Of a stretch of DNA of 64,000 bases, positions 51,964 to 61,164 are shown in pieces. The notes below the pieces were generated by a model that ran no database searches, was not told the DNA's origin, and saw nothing but the letters and a program-made list of their open reading frames with translations. The first letter of the stretch is position 1, and every line of letters begins with the position of its first letter. This stretch comes from Mucilaginibacter gilvus. GTDB taxonomy: Bacteria; Bacteroidota; Bacteroidia; Sphingobacteriales; Sphingobacteriaceae. The stretch is taken from the NCBI RefSeq assembly GCF_004054195.1, contig NZ_SBIW01000008.1:310001-374000 (forward strand). Reading direction: 5' to 3'. The position numbers and the translations under genes were made by a program.

Positions 51964-53535
51964 ATGAAAAAAATTTATGGCGTACTGCTGCTTACTTGTT
52001 TTTGCCGCTTAGCCTATGCACAGCTGCCGGATGTTGGCGGCCATTTAAGCGGAAGCTTTGAATCGTACACGCAATTTTACCAGCCCGATAAAAAGATCAA
52101 CGCTGTTTTACCGCAGGATAGGGTTGGCTCCAATAACTACCTCAAGCTGGATTATAATATTGGCGCGTTCTCGGCCGGGTTGCAATATGAGGCGTACTTG
52201 CCTTCTATAGCCGGGTATCCTTACGATATTAAAAAGAGCAAGCTCATCAACCGGTATTTTAAATATGCGCCAAAAAATTTCTCCATACAGGTGGGCGATT
52301 TTTACGATCAGTTTGGTAGCGGGCTCATATTCCGTGCCTATGAAAACCGGCAAATAGGGATCAATAACGCAGTAGAAGGAGTACACATCGCCGTTAAACC
52401 CTTTCCTTTTCTTAATCTGAAAGCCCTTTATGGTAACCAACGCAAGGTTTTTGAGCGCGCCAACTCGATAGTAAGGGGAATAGATGGCGAAATTGATTTC
52501 TCTAAGATCGGCTCGTTTCTTAACGGTAGTACCCGCTTATCGGGAGGTTTTAGCTTTGTGAGCCGTAACCAGGAATACACCGGCCCCGATCCTGAAATAA
52601 ACGCTACAGTGAATGCCATCTCGGGCCGGCTGGGTATCAGCGGCTCAACCGCCTCGCTCGACGTAGAATACGTGCAAAAAGGCAGCGACCCAAGCGTGAG
52701 CAACAATAACGATAAAACAACAGGCAAGGCCCTATTAATAAACGGCACTTATGCCAAAAGCAATTTTGGCGCTAACCTTACCCTCCGCAGTATAGAGAAT
52801 CTCGACTTTAGGGGCGAGCGTGGCGAAACGGGCACATCGGTGCCGGTGAATTTTATACCGGCACTAACCAGGCAGCACGATTACCTGACCACTAACATAT
52901 ACGTTTACGCGGCACAGGCCTTTGCCGAAACCGGCGGTCAGCTCGATTTTTTTTTTACCATAAAAGGCGATGAGGGCAAGCCATCGCGTATTGCTATTAA
53001 TGTGGCGCATTACCGGGGACTTAACGATAATGATGATCTTTTTAGCCCCGGCAAGCAAACCTATTACAACGATGCCAATATAGATTGGCGCAAAACCTGG
53101 AGCAAAACCTTCAGCACCAACCTGTCTTATTATAATATATTCTATAATAAAAGCGTGGTGGAGGGTGGCCTGCACGATAATGTGAAAGCAAATATTGTAG
53201 TATTGAGCGCGCTGTATAAGTACGCTAAAAGAAAATCTATCCGGTACGAGATCCAAAACCTGTTTACCAAACAGGATGATGGTAATTGGTTTGCATCGGT
53301 ATTGGAACTGGGCTTTGCCCCCAAATACTCGGTTTACTTGAGCGATCTGTACAACTACGGGGTAACCAAAATACATTATCCAAATTTAGGCGGTAGCTAT
53401 ACCAATGGCGGCAGTCGCTTTTCGTTAAGTTATGGCCGACAGCGCGCGGGGTTGTTCTGCGTGGGTGGTATTTGCCGCTATGTACCTGCGGCAACAGGTA
53501 TTACAGCCACACTAACTACAACCTTCAGCAAGTAA
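51964..53535 (+). CDS. DUF6029-like outer-membrane beta-barrel protein
   Basis: 523 residues with signal peptide (KKIYGVLLLTCFCRLAYAQ). The sequence is beta-rich with many amphipathic strands (GSFESYTQFYQPDKKINAV, NYLKLDYNIGAFSAGLQYEA, FSIQVGDFYDQFGSGLIFRA) and an aromatic C-terminal end (GITATLTTTFSK), as in outer-membrane proteins. It matches the Bacteroidota proteins that accompany Omp28-like and TlpA genes. Role unknown. Confidence 0.82.
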   Translation: MKKIYGVLLLTCFCRLAYAQLPDVGGHLSGSFESYTQFYQPDKKINAVLPQDRVGSNNYLKLDYNIGAFSAGLQYEAYLPSIAGYPYDIKKSKLINRYFKYAPKNFSIQVGDFYDQFGSGLIFRAYENRQIGINNAVEGVHIAVKPFPFLNLKALYGNQRKVFERANSIVRGIDGEIDFSKIGSFLNGSTRLSGGFSFVSRNQEYTGPDPEINATVNAISGRLGISGSTASLDVEYVQKGSDPSVSNNNDKTTGKALLINGTYAKSNFGANLTLRSIENLDFRGERGETGTSVPVNFIPALTRQHDYLTTNIYVYAAQAFAETGGQLDFFFTIKGDEGKPSRIAINVAHYRGLNDNDDLFSPGKQTYYNDANIDWRKTWSKTFSTNLSYYNIFYNKSVVEGGLHDNVKANIVVLSALYKYAKRKSIRYEIQNLFTKQDDGNWFASVLELGFAPKYSVYLSDLYNYGVTKIHYPNLGGSYTNGGSRFSLSYGRQRAGLFCVGGICRYVPAATGITATLTTTFSK

Positions 53536-53580
53536 AATATTTAGCGCATTGTTGATGACAGGAGCGGCAATTTTTGCCAT

Positions 53581-54390
53581 TTACTTTAACCCGCTACCCA
53601 TTGCATACGTTTTTTCGCGCAAGTAGCTCAGCGTAGTGCCGCTGCTATGGTGCCCAGCTACTTCGGTCGGCAATATGGGGCTACCTATTTTAACGTATAA
53701 TTTATGCCCCCGTTTGTTAAACAACTGCGAAAAAAGCATAATGGTTTGTAATGAAGGGTGTATAAACCTCACCAGGCTAAACAACAGGCCGTTGTTGCCA
53801 TGGAAATATACCGGGAGTATGGGTTGGTTTGCTTTCGCGATGATCTTGCCCACTACCGGGTGCCACTCCTTATCAGTTATTTGCTTTTTCTTGAAGCAGT
53901 ACGATGAAACCTCCCCTGCCGGGAAAATGGCCACCGGCACGCCTTCCTTTAATACTTTAAGCGTGGTTTTTAAACCGCTGATACTGGATGCATCCTTTAT
54001 GTTGTCAAAAGGATTTACTGCGATAATATGATCGGCCAGGTTGGGGACCTTCTTTAGCAAAAAATTACCCATGAACAGGGCTTCGGGGCGTTTTTTAACC
54101 AGTATGCTCAGCAGGGCCAGCGACTCGATAGCCCCATACGGATGATTGGCCACCGTAATAAAAGCGCCATTTGCAGGGATATGGGCGAGCGCCGCATCAT
54201 CAATGATGATAGTGACCCCTAATATTTTAAGCAGGTGATCGGCGAACGCCACGCCTTTTAAGGCCCTGGCATTCTCCATCATACTGTTAAAGGCGTCAAT
54301 TTTTAGGGCGTTCATTAAAAATGAAGAGAGCAGGGGGAGGCCATTGATACCGGTTGCCTTAGAAAAATCTGCTTTGGAAATGGCCGTCAT
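53581..54390 (-). CDS. Lysophospholipid acyltransferase (PlsC-like)
   Basis: 269 residues. The catalytic box is a variant HX4E: FITVANHPYGAIESLALLSI in place of the common HX4D, as in the hemolysin-like branch. The second motif is FPAGEVSSYCF and the third LPVYFHGNNGLLFSL. It transfers an acyl chain from acyl-ACP or -CoA to lysophospholipid or an ornithine lipid; related members in Bacteroidota make aminolipids. Cytosolic face of the inner membrane. Confidence 0.88.
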   Translation of the reverse strand: MTAISKADFSKATGINGLPLLSSFLMNALKIDAFNSMMENARALKGVAFADHLLKILGVTIIIDDAALAHIPANGAFITVANHPYGAIESLALLSILVKKRPEALFMGNFLLKKVPNLADHIIAVNPFDNIKDASSISGLKTTLKVLKEGVPVAIFPAGEVSSYCFKKKQITDKEWHPVVGKIIAKANQPILPVYFHGNNGLLFSLVRFIHPSLQTIMLFSQLFNKRGHKLYVKIGSPILPTEVAGHHSSGTTLSYLREKTYAMGSGLK

Positions 54391-54570
54391 CGTTACCTAA
54401 GTTATCTTACAAAAATATTTAACAGATGTTAACTGAAAGTATCAATACTATTAAGTTGGATTACGGCACGGATTTGGTGTTTTAATTGCGACAGAATAAT
54501 TTAAGTGTTAATTGTTTGTTATTATTAAGTTTTTTTTGTGTAAATTTAAACTACCAATTATAAATCTAAA

Positions 54571-55779
54571 TTGTACCGTCTTGCTAAAACATATTTCACC
54601 TGCCTGGTGGTTTTTACCCTGTGCTGTTTAAATGCACGGGCAGATGAACAGCGGATATGTTTTGAATTTTATAACGGTACGTTTAACAGCCAGATAGACA
54701 AGGCGCTGGTATTAGATATGCCTGCACAGTTATCCCCGGCATCAGTAAAAGATTTCTATAAACAACTCAACGCGGGCAATTACCAGCCGGTTATAGATTC
54801 GTTAACCGCCTACAAAAACCGCTACGAATTAAACGATTGGCTGTATTACCAGCTCATCCGCAAAACTGCCCAGCAAATAAGCCCCAAAGCCGATAATTAC
54901 GGTCGGTATACGCTATACAAATGGTTCCTGCTGGCAAAAAGTGGCTATGATGCCCGGCTGGCGCTTACCGGTGATAAAAAGATCATATTTTATGTGCTGA
55001 ATGATGAGGATATATCTGATATCCCCTCATTTAAGGTGGACGGTGAAAAATACATGTGCCTCAACTACCACGATTATGCTAAGGCCGATATCAAGCAGGA
55101 CCCACCGGTGCCCGTAGCCGTAAACATCCCCGAAGCAAAAAAAGCGTTCTCCTATAAGGTTACCCGGATGCCAAATTTTAAGGCCGGCGACTATCAGGAA
55201 AAGGAATTGCAGTTTACTTATCACCACAAAGTGTACTACTTTAACATTAAACTAAACCCCGATGTAGAAACCATTTTTATGAATTACCCGGGTGTTGGTT
55301 TTGAAAGCTACTTTAATATCCCGCTTAGCAAGGAAACGTATAGTTCGCTCATTCCGCTGCTGAAACAAAATTTAAAGGGCATGAACCAAAAGAAAGGGGT
55401 AGATTATCTGATGCACTTTACCCGTTATGCTTTTTTATACGAGGATGATGCAGAGAACTATGGCAAGGAGAAACGCCTCTCGCCAGAGGAAACCCTTTTT
55501 GCCAAGTACAGCGATTGCGACGACCGCGCCGCTTTGTTTTTTTACCTCGTAAAGGAAATTTACAACCTACCCATGATAGCCCTGTTGTACCCAACCCATA
55601 TTACTATGGCGGTGCAGTTTAGCAAGCCGGTAGGCAGCCCGATTGTTTATAGAGGCAATACCTACTCGGTTTGCGAGCCTACCCCGCAACGCGAAGACCT
55701 GCACATTGGACAGCTATCTGCCAAGCTAAAAAATATACCTTACGAGGTAGTTTATCAGTACGTGCCGCAGGTGAAATAA
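54571..55779 (+). CDS. Unknown secreted protein with transglutaminase-like core
   Basis: 402 residues starting at a TTG (54571), with a signal peptide (RLAKTYFTCLVVFTLCCLNARA). The C-terminal half has a Cys-His-Asp/Glu arrangement of transglutaminase-like peptidases: FAKYSDCDDRAALFFYLVKE with the Cys, then TPTHITMAV-type His (LLYPTHITMAVQF) and GNTYSVCEPTPQREDLHIGQ. The N-terminal half is unknown and beta-rich. Stands alone, followed by a convergent hydrolase gene. Confidence 0.72.
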   Translation: MYRLAKTYFTCLVVFTLCCLNARADEQRICFEFYNGTFNSQIDKALVLDMPAQLSPASVKDFYKQLNAGNYQPVIDSLTAYKNRYELNDWLYYQLIRKTAQQISPKADNYGRYTLYKWFLLAKSGYDARLALTGDKKIIFYVLNDEDISDIPSFKVDGEKYMCLNYHDYAKADIKQDPPVPVAVNIPEAKKAFSYKVTRMPNFKAGDYQEKELQFTYHHKVYYFNIKLNPDVETIFMNYPGVGFESYFNIPLSKETYSSLIPLLKQNLKGMNQKKGVDYLMHFTRYAFLYEDDAENYGKEKRLSPEETLFAKYSDCDDRAALFFYLVKEIYNLPMIALLYPTHITMAVQFSKPVGSPIVYRGNTYSVCEPTPQREDLHIGQLSAKLKNIPYEVVYQYVPQVK

Positions 55780-56679
55780 CTATTCCTTCGTATCCAAAAA
55801 TTCTTCTACCACGGCTACTGTTAGCTCGGGTACTTTGCTGCCTTTTTTTCCATTTACCAATTCGCCCAGGTAGGCGCCGTGCCCGCCTGGGAATACAGCC
55901 AGTTTAGCGCCATGTATCAGGTGGGTTATTTCTATGGCGTGTTCGGGAGGGGCAACATCGGCATCTCCGGTGATAATAAGCGTGGGCACTTTTATACTAC
56001 GGATAGCATCATCGGGCCAGCCTTTAAATTGCTGCATCCGGCGGAGCGATTTATCGTGCATGTTTTGCAACGCCTGTGGGTCGGGGTTAATGGAACGGAA
56101 CTCATCTTTATAATGTTGCGGCATATCCTTAAAGCTTGCCTTGCTCATAAAATCCCAAAACCAGGGTTGGGCACCTTCGCGTTTTGTAAATGCCGAGGCC
56201 ACTACAATTTTGCGCGTAAGCTGCGGATAACTCATAGCTATTTGCAGGGTGGTATGCCCGCCATTGCTAAAACCCATAAAATCGACCTGTTTGATGCCCA
56301 GTTGTTTCAGCAATTCGGCAACATCGGCGGCGTCCTGTTCAAAAGAATAGGGGGCGTTGCGGTCGCTGGTGTGGCCGTTGCCCTGCAGTTCTACAGCAAT
56401 TACCTGTCTGTGTAGCGCAAAAAGCGGCAGCGAGCGCCCAAATGTAGTGCGGATGGTTGAGCCACCGCCATGGATCAATACCAAGGGCATTCCTTTGCCA
56501 TGGATCTCGTAATACATTTTAATACCGTTCACATTTTTGTATCCGGTAATGCTGTCAGTTTTCATGTTGGTAATGTTTGGTGTTGAAGTTTTGTTGCTAG
56601 CAGTATCTTCGCAGGCACACATAAAAGCGGCTATGATGAAAAGGTAAATTGCCTGCTGTATTTTGTTTGCTGTTTTCAT
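55780..56679 (-). CDS. Alpha/beta hydrolase lipoprotein
   Basis: 299 residues. Lipobox in YLFIIAAFMCACEDTAS; a hydrolase fold follows with HGGGSTIRTTF (oxyanion region), nucleophile Ser in GFSNGGHTTLQIAM, acid in ITGDADVAPPEH and His in FPGGHGAYLG. Sequence style is that of the haloperoxidase/epoxide-hydrolase-like esterases. It is the last gene of the ArsR, SRPBCC, hydrolase operon (six bases after the SRPBCC stop). Substrate unknown. Confidence 0.88.
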   Translation of the reverse strand: MKTANKIQQAIYLFIIAAFMCACEDTASNKTSTPNITNMKTDSITGYKNVNGIKMYYEIHGKGMPLVLIHGGGSTIRTTFGRSLPLFALHRQVIAVELQGNGHTSDRNAPYSFEQDAADVAELLKQLGIKQVDFMGFSNGGHTTLQIAMSYPQLTRKIVVASAFTKREGAQPWFWDFMSKASFKDMPQHYKDEFRSINPDPQALQNMHDKSLRRMQQFKGWPDDAIRSIKVPTLIITGDADVAPPEHAIEITHLIHGAKLAVFPGGHGAYLGELVNGKKGSKVPELTVAVVEEFLDTKE

Positions 56680-56685
56680 GGGCGA

Positions 56686-57174
56686 TCAGGTTTTGGCTGT
56701 TAAATCATCTAAATTGCTAAACATCTGTAGCCAACTTTGGTAAGCACCCGTTTGTTTCGCCAGTTCTTCTGATACGGTTTGGTGCAGCGTGAAACTGCAT
56801 TTATCGCCAATGGCTTTAAAAGTTACCGTAGTGATGATGGTACCGGGCCATTTCTCGTCCTTGCCCGAGTCTGCCAGGCGGTTCCCCTCCGAATCTGTGA
56901 TGTATATCGAAAACACCAACTTCTCGGGGAAAACAACCTCCAGGTATTCGCCTTTGCACCAGCAATCGCCATAAGTGGGGTTATGGATGCAGGTTTGGAA
57001 GGTGCCGCCGGGTGTTACCTCCATCGAAAAAATATCAATGGTGCAGTCATCGGGCGCGTACCAGTGTTTCAATTGTTCAGGGTCGGTCCATGCTTTAAAA
57101 ACCAGTTCGCGCGGGGCATCGCATAGGTGGCTTATCCAAACTTCTTTTGGTTTGGTGTTGTTACTTTGTTCCAT
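56686..57174 (-). CDS. SRPBCC (AHSA1-type) domain protein
   Basis: 162 residues of the activator-of-Hsp90 ATPase-like family: VWISHLCDAPRELVFKAWTD, QLKHWYAPDDCTIDIFSMEV, TPGGTFQTCIHNPTYGDCWC and a final amphipathic helix. Small cytosolic ligand-binding proteins of this type commonly accompany an ArsR regulator. The start overlaps the ArsR stop by 14 bases. Confidence 0.88.
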   Translation of the reverse strand: MEQSNNTKPKEVWISHLCDAPRELVFKAWTDPEQLKHWYAPDDCTIDIFSMEVTPGGTFQTCIHNPTYGDCWCKGEYLEVVFPEKLVFSIYITDSEGNRLADSGKDEKWPGTIITTVTFKAIGDKCSFTLHQTVSEELAKQTGAYQSWLQMFSNLDDLTAKT

Positions 57175-57502
57175 CAGTTGTAGGTTTTGCTTGTATTTCG
57201 GTTAAAAAATTATCCAGCGCGGTAAAGCGGCCGGTCCATAGTTTTTTCGATTCTGCTACCCAATCAGTCACTTCGGTCAGTTGATCCAGTTTGGCCTCGC
57301 AAAAGCGTTCGCGGCCCTGCCTGCGAATGGTGACCAACCCGCACTCCGTTAAAATTTTAATGTGGTTGGATACCGCCTGCCGGCTGATATCAAAGGCTTC
57401 GGCCACGGCATTCAAATTCATGGCCTCCGCTGCTATGCGGCTGATGATCTGCCTGCGGGTTGGGTCGGCAATGGCCTGGAAAACATCTCTTCTAATAATC
57501 AT
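57161..57502 (-). CDS. ArsR-family transcriptional regulator
   Basis: 113 residues from the Met at 57502; the longer frame lacks support. Winged helix: RRDVFQAIADPTRRQIISRI, NLNAVAEAFDISRQAVSNHI, then KILTECGLVTIRRQGRERFC. No metal-binding Cys pair, so a non-metal member of the SdpR/AHSA1-linked type. Two inverted repeats upstream fit its operator. It overlaps the SRPBCC gene and leads the operon. Confidence 0.92.
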   Translation of the reverse strand: MIIRRDVFQAIADPTRRQIISRIAAEAMNLNAVAEAFDISRQAVSNHIKILTECGLVTIRRQGRERFCEAKLDQLTEVTDWVAESKKLWTGRFTALDNFLTEIQAKPTTDGTK

Positions 57503-57517
57503 TATGCAAGTATATGG

Positions 57518-57547
57518 TTGCAAATATAAATGCAATCAAGTGATTGC
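57518..57547. promoter_or_regulatory. Candidate ArsR operator
   Basis: Inverted repeats TTGCA...TGCAA (57518-57522 and 57531-57535) and GCAATCA-AG-TGATTGC (57532-57547, perfect arms) lie within 50 bases upstream of the arsR start. Confidence 0.55.
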
Positions 57548-57589
57548 GCAAGTGTTATTTAAAAAATAGCACATCGAAATAACTTACTT

Positions 57590-58043
57590 GGAAATAAAAG
57601 GCCCGGTAACTCACGCGGGCGCTACCCTTGGCAGGGTGCTGTTTTATGATAAAGCATTGCCGGTAAACACAGTATATCATGCAGCAGCTGCGATAAGCAA
57701 GGTTTAGCCTTCAACGTTGATGCTATCCAAAGCTTGGGAGTGAACAGTGTTACTACCCGGCACTCTATGCGGCTGGTGAACAGCAGTTTTACCCAGGAAG
57801 TGCGTTTCTTTTGGGATAAGTGGCAGCCTGGCTAATTTAGTCGCGGTGGTTAATCATTATAACCAAATTGTGGTAAGCCCTGCAAATACAAATTTGGATG
57901 CTAAGCTCAACGGTGGCGGTCGCGGGCAAAACCTGCGATTAAGCGCGGTGCAACACGGTGCTATAATTGCTTTTTTGGGGACGCTGAGCGGCAAGGATGT
58001 TTATACCAATAAAAAATGGGGGAACCCCTTTTTGAATAATTAG
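57590..58043 (+). pseudogene. Decayed cytochrome c peroxidase (MauG family)
   Basis: Fragments of the family are readable in more than one frame: THAGATLGRVLFYDKALPVN, the region that should hold the heme CxxCH is ruined, then SVTTRHSMRLVNSSFTQEV followed by RFFWDKWQPG, a large gap, and the terminal piece LVAVVNHYNQIVVSPANTN, LDAKLNGGGRGQNLRLSAVQ, HGAIIAFLGTLSGKDVYTNK and KWGNPFLNN before a stop. Frameshifts and a deletion of the second half of the catalytic domain make it non-functional. Flanked by intergenic DNA with no new gene. Confidence 0.8.
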
Positions 58044-58103
58044 GTGCCCTATACATTGTTGTGGTAACCCATTTTAATGAGGCTCGCTGCCTGAGTTAAT
58101 GGT

Positions 58104-59762
58104 TTATTGGATAGCTGTATCGTGTTCTAAAGGCAGGTAAAAATAAAAGCTGCTGCCTGTACCGGGTATGCTTTCTATAGAAAAACTGCCATTATGCTTT
58201 TTTATAATTTCTGATGCGATGTAAAGCCCAAGGCCTACGCCCTGGTAATGCATGGCTGTTTTACTGACCCGGTAAAAGCGTTTAAATAACTGATCGATAT
58301 CCTCTTTTGCTATACCTATTCCAAAATCCTGCACTATTACTATTATTTGGCCGGCTTCTACCTCAGCTTTTACTATTATTAATGATGAATTTGGAGAATA
58401 TTTAATGGCATTATTTAGGAGGTTAACCATAACCTGTTCTATCCGGAACTGGTCGCCCATGTAGCGAATATCAATATCGTTTTCCAGTAATATCTGGTGT
58501 TGAAGTGAGGTCTGCTGTACATTAAATATACTGTTAACCAGCGCGTCCGAAAAATTGAACTCAGTGATGTTCAGGTCTATTTGTCCGGAGTTGATCTTGG
58601 TAACATCCAGCAGGTCTTCTATCAGTCTTTCCAGCCGTTTTATGCTGTGGTTTGCGTTTAATATAAAGGCGTAACTTTTATCGGTTTTGTTTGCCGTCTT
58701 TTCCAGCAACTGGTTTATGGCTTTTATACTTGTTAGGGGTGTTTTAAATTCGTGGCTTACAATATTAAAAAACTCGTCCTTTTTTGCTTCCGCTTCTGCT
58801 CGTCTTTCTTTTTCCCTTGCCTGTATCAATAGTTCGGTATCGGCAATGATAAGTTCCTGCGCCCGTTTTTCTTTTTCTTCATTCTGAAAAATCAATTCGG
58901 TATTGGCAATAACTAACTCAGCGGCCCTTTTTTCTTTTTCCTGGTTTTGAAAGATCAGCTCGGCGTTAGCTATGATCAGTTCGGCTGCTCTGCTTTCCTT
59001 CTCCTTGTTCTGAAAAACAAGTTCGTGGTTGGCTATAATTAATTCGGCCGCACGCTTCTCCTTTTCTTCATTCTGAAAGGCCAACTCATGGTTGGCTACG
59101 ATGAGTTCGGCGGCCCTGCTTTCCTTCTCTTGGTTCTGAAAAACAAGTTCGTGGTTGGCTATAATTAACTCCGCTGCCCGTTTTTCCTTTTCATCATTCT
59201 GAAAGGCCAGCTCATGGTTGGCAATGATGAGTTCGGCTGCCCGCTTTTCTTTTTCCTGGTTTTGAAAAAGCAGCTCAGTATTGGCAACTATCAATTCAGC
59301 GGCCCGTTTCTCTTTCTCCTGGTTTTGGAATATCAATTCGGTATTTGCTAACAGCAACTCAGCGGCCCGTTTTTCCTTTTCGAGATTTTGAAAATTCAGC
59401 TGCGCATAAGCAACGGCCAGTTCGGCAGCGCGTTTCTCCTTCTCTTCGTTTTGAAAAAGCAATTCTATATTGGCTATAATGAGCTCTGCTGCCCGCTTTT
59501 CTTTTTCTTCGTATAAAAGGTCGAGTTTTTTATTGGCGGAGATCAGTTCTTTTGCACGCTTTAATTTTTCTGAATTTTGAAAATCAAGCTCTTCATTGGC
59601 TATGACCAATTCATTGGCCCGTCTTGCTTTTTCTTCGTTTTGAAGGTCGAGTTCGATGTTGGCAAGGATCAACTCTGCAGCGAGTTTTGCTTTTTCCTGG
59701 TTTTGAAGGACCAATTCGCGATTAGCGAAGATCAATTCATCCGATAGGTCTCTTTTATCCAT
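58104..59762 (-). CDS. Histidine kinase with fifteen 21-residue coiled-coil repeats
   Basis: 552 residues. Residues 6-320 are about fifteen copies of the unit AAELIIANHELVFQNQEKEKR (63 bases each at the DNA level); 21 residues is three heptads, so a continuous coiled coil some 45-50 nm long is predicted. Then comes a classic kinase core: H-box FFNIVSHEFKTPLTSIKAIN, N-box MVNLLNNAIKYSPNSS, G1 QDFGIGIAKED, and G2 GVGLGLYIASEIIKK. No sensor domain or membrane helix. The paralogue at 47997 has eight units and no ATPase domain. Input to the coil unknown. Confidence 0.93.
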   Translation of the reverse strand: MDKRDLSDELIFANRELVLQNQEKAKLAAELILANIELDLQNEEKARRANELVIANEELDFQNSEKLKRAKELISANKKLDLLYEEKEKRAAELIIANIELLFQNEEKEKRAAELAVAYAQLNFQNLEKEKRAAELLLANTELIFQNQEKEKRAAELIVANTELLFQNQEKEKRAAELIIANHELAFQNDEKEKRAAELIIANHELVFQNQEKESRAAELIVANHELAFQNEEKEKRAAELIIANHELVFQNKEKESRAAELIIANAELIFQNQEKEKRAAELVIANTELIFQNEEKEKRAQELIIADTELLIQAREKERRAEAEAKKDEFFNIVSHEFKTPLTSIKAINQLLEKTANKTDKSYAFILNANHSIKRLERLIEDLLDVTKINSGQIDLNITEFNFSDALVNSIFNVQQTSLQHQILLENDIDIRYMGDQFRIEQVMVNLLNNAIKYSPNSSLIIVKAEVEAGQIIVIVQDFGIGIAKEDIDQLFKRFYRVSKTAMHYQGVGLGLYIASEIIKKHNGSFSIESIPGTGSSFYFYLPLEHDTAIQ

Positions 59763-59997
59763 AATTGGGGCCGACTGTTGTCGTTTAAGGTGTGCTAATC
59801 CCCGTCCGAACGGAAAGATGCAAATTATGGTAAGTGATTTTAAGCTTGCTACACTTAAAAAGACCGGATTTACACAAGGTACATAAAAATTGGGCTATGT
59901 GCGGGTTTTAATTTATGTAAAAGCGAGGAGTCATAAATGGGAGCATTTTATGACTTCCTTGCGGCGCGCTTTTAGCCCGGGCACAATCAGCGTTTTA

Positions 59998-60498
59998 CTA
60001 TTGCGATTTGCCCCCTTTTACCACAATACCGCCAATTGGCTGGCCCGGGCTAACAGCTTCGGTTGAATTTTTTTTGATGCCCGCCTGGTTGATGCCTTTG
60101 GCTTCAGGCGCAGCGGGTGTTGCGTTTATTTCCTCGTTTTTACGGCCGCCGGTGTAAGTCCTGTGCTCATCAGCTGCTGTGGCTTGTTCAGGTATCGGTT
60201 GAACAGGTGCTGCTTTAACAGATGCGACAACGATACCTGCAACAGCACCGCCTGTAATACCGGTAGGCCCGGGTGTTAAAGATGCGCCGTTTGCCAATGC
60301 CGAGCCGGCAGCGTGCAGGCCGGCGTTTACTTTTTCGCCAAAGGTTGCGCCTTGGGTTTGTTTGGCAACGGTAACATTCATTGAGATCCGGTTGGGCATC
60401 CCGCTATTGATAGAATTGATGCTTTTTTCTGAAGATGCCTGGGCAAAAGCTGCTACACTTAATAATGATAATACAACTGAGGTTAGATACTTTTTCAT
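59998..60498 (-). CDS. Unknown secreted Ala/Gly-rich protein
   Basis: 166 residues with signal peptide (MKKYLTSVVLSLLSVAAFAQ). The rest is low complexity, rich in Ala, Gly, Pro and Ser, with GEKVNAGLHAAGSALANGAS and GGAVAGIVVASVKAAPVQP and a closing PGQPIGGIVVKGGKSQ. No family recognised; probably an extracytoplasmic, partly disordered protein. Confidence 0.65.
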   Translation of the reverse strand: MKKYLTSVVLSLLSVAAFAQASSEKSINSINSGMPNRISMNVTVAKQTQGATFGEKVNAGLHAAGSALANGASLTPGPTGITGGAVAGIVVASVKAAPVQPIPEQATAADEHRTYTGGRKNEEINATPAAPEAKGINQAGIKKNSTEAVSPGQPIGGIVVKGGKSQ

Positions 60499-60627
60499 GA
60501 TGCTTGATATTTGTTTTGGTTTTTATACCACTATATCAACAGCATCTGTAATTGTTACCCCCTGTTTTTAAACTTTTTTTAATTAGGCTAATAACGTGCA
60601 TTTATACACCCTAATATGTCGCATTCA

Positions 60628-60635
60628 TACCTTTG
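60628..60635 (+). promoter_or_regulatory. Candidate -7 element of the DoxX-like gene
   Basis: TACCTTTG, exact TAnnTTTG match, 47 bases before the ATG; no TTG at the proper distance. Confidence 0.4.
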
Positions 60636-60682
60636 CGGTGTGGTTTTATGGTGGTATTTTTACTCAACAAAAAATTTAAACC

Positions 60683-61072
60683 ATGATTGAAACTAAATCA
60701 ACCTCAAAAGCCGCCACCATAGCGGGCTGGATCATCAGCGGATTAATTATTCTTTTTTACCTGTTCGATGCAATTGGTAAAATTGTTAAAGAAAAGCATT
60801 CGGTAGACGGTAGCGTTGCGCTCGGCTGGCCCATAGAACACATACCAACGATTGGCTTTATATTATTGGCTTGCACTATTCTTTATGCCATCCCGCGCAC
60901 ATCTGTACTGGGGGCGGTTCTTATTACAGGCTATCTGGGCGGTGCCATGGCCGTTATGATGCGGACTCCGGGCCAGCCATATCTTTTTCCGTTGTTATTT
61001 GGAGCGTTAACCTGGGCAGGCATCTACTTCCGTAACAAAAAGCTACAGTCGCTGGTAAAGGGAACGGCCTAA
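60683..61072 (+). CDS. DoxX-like family membrane protein
   Basis: 129 residues with four helices (AGWIISGLIILFYLFDAIGK, HIPTIGFILLACTILYAIP, AVLITGYLGGAMAVMMR and PLLFGALTWAGIYF). Family pattern GWPIEHIPTIGFILLACTIL and YLGGAMAVMMRTP fits DoxX-like small membrane proteins, which have no firm function. A TACCTTTG element at 60628 matches the -7 consensus 48 bases upstream. Confidence 0.85.
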   Translation: MIETKSTSKAATIAGWIISGLIILFYLFDAIGKIVKEKHSVDGSVALGWPIEHIPTIGFILLACTILYAIPRTSVLGAVLITGYLGGAMAVMMRTPGQPYLFPLLFGALTWAGIYFRNKKLQSLVKGTA

Positions 61073-61089
61073 ATATTACTTATAGCATG

Positions 61090-61123
61090 AAAGCCTGCGA
61101 GTATTTAATTCGCAGGCTTTTTT
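61090..61123 (+). terminator. Terminator of the DoxX-like gene
   Basis: AAAGCCTGCGA/TCGCAGGCTTT hairpin around GTATTTAAT followed by T. Confidence 0.85.
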
Positions 61124-61164
61124 GTGATTTAAATTTAGGTGATAAGATGTTTAGGGTTAATTGT

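Noticed and set aside
58840..59762. Tandem direct repeats resembling a CRISPR array or satellite
   Set aside because: They are in-frame codons of fifteen 21-residue units of the histidine kinase.
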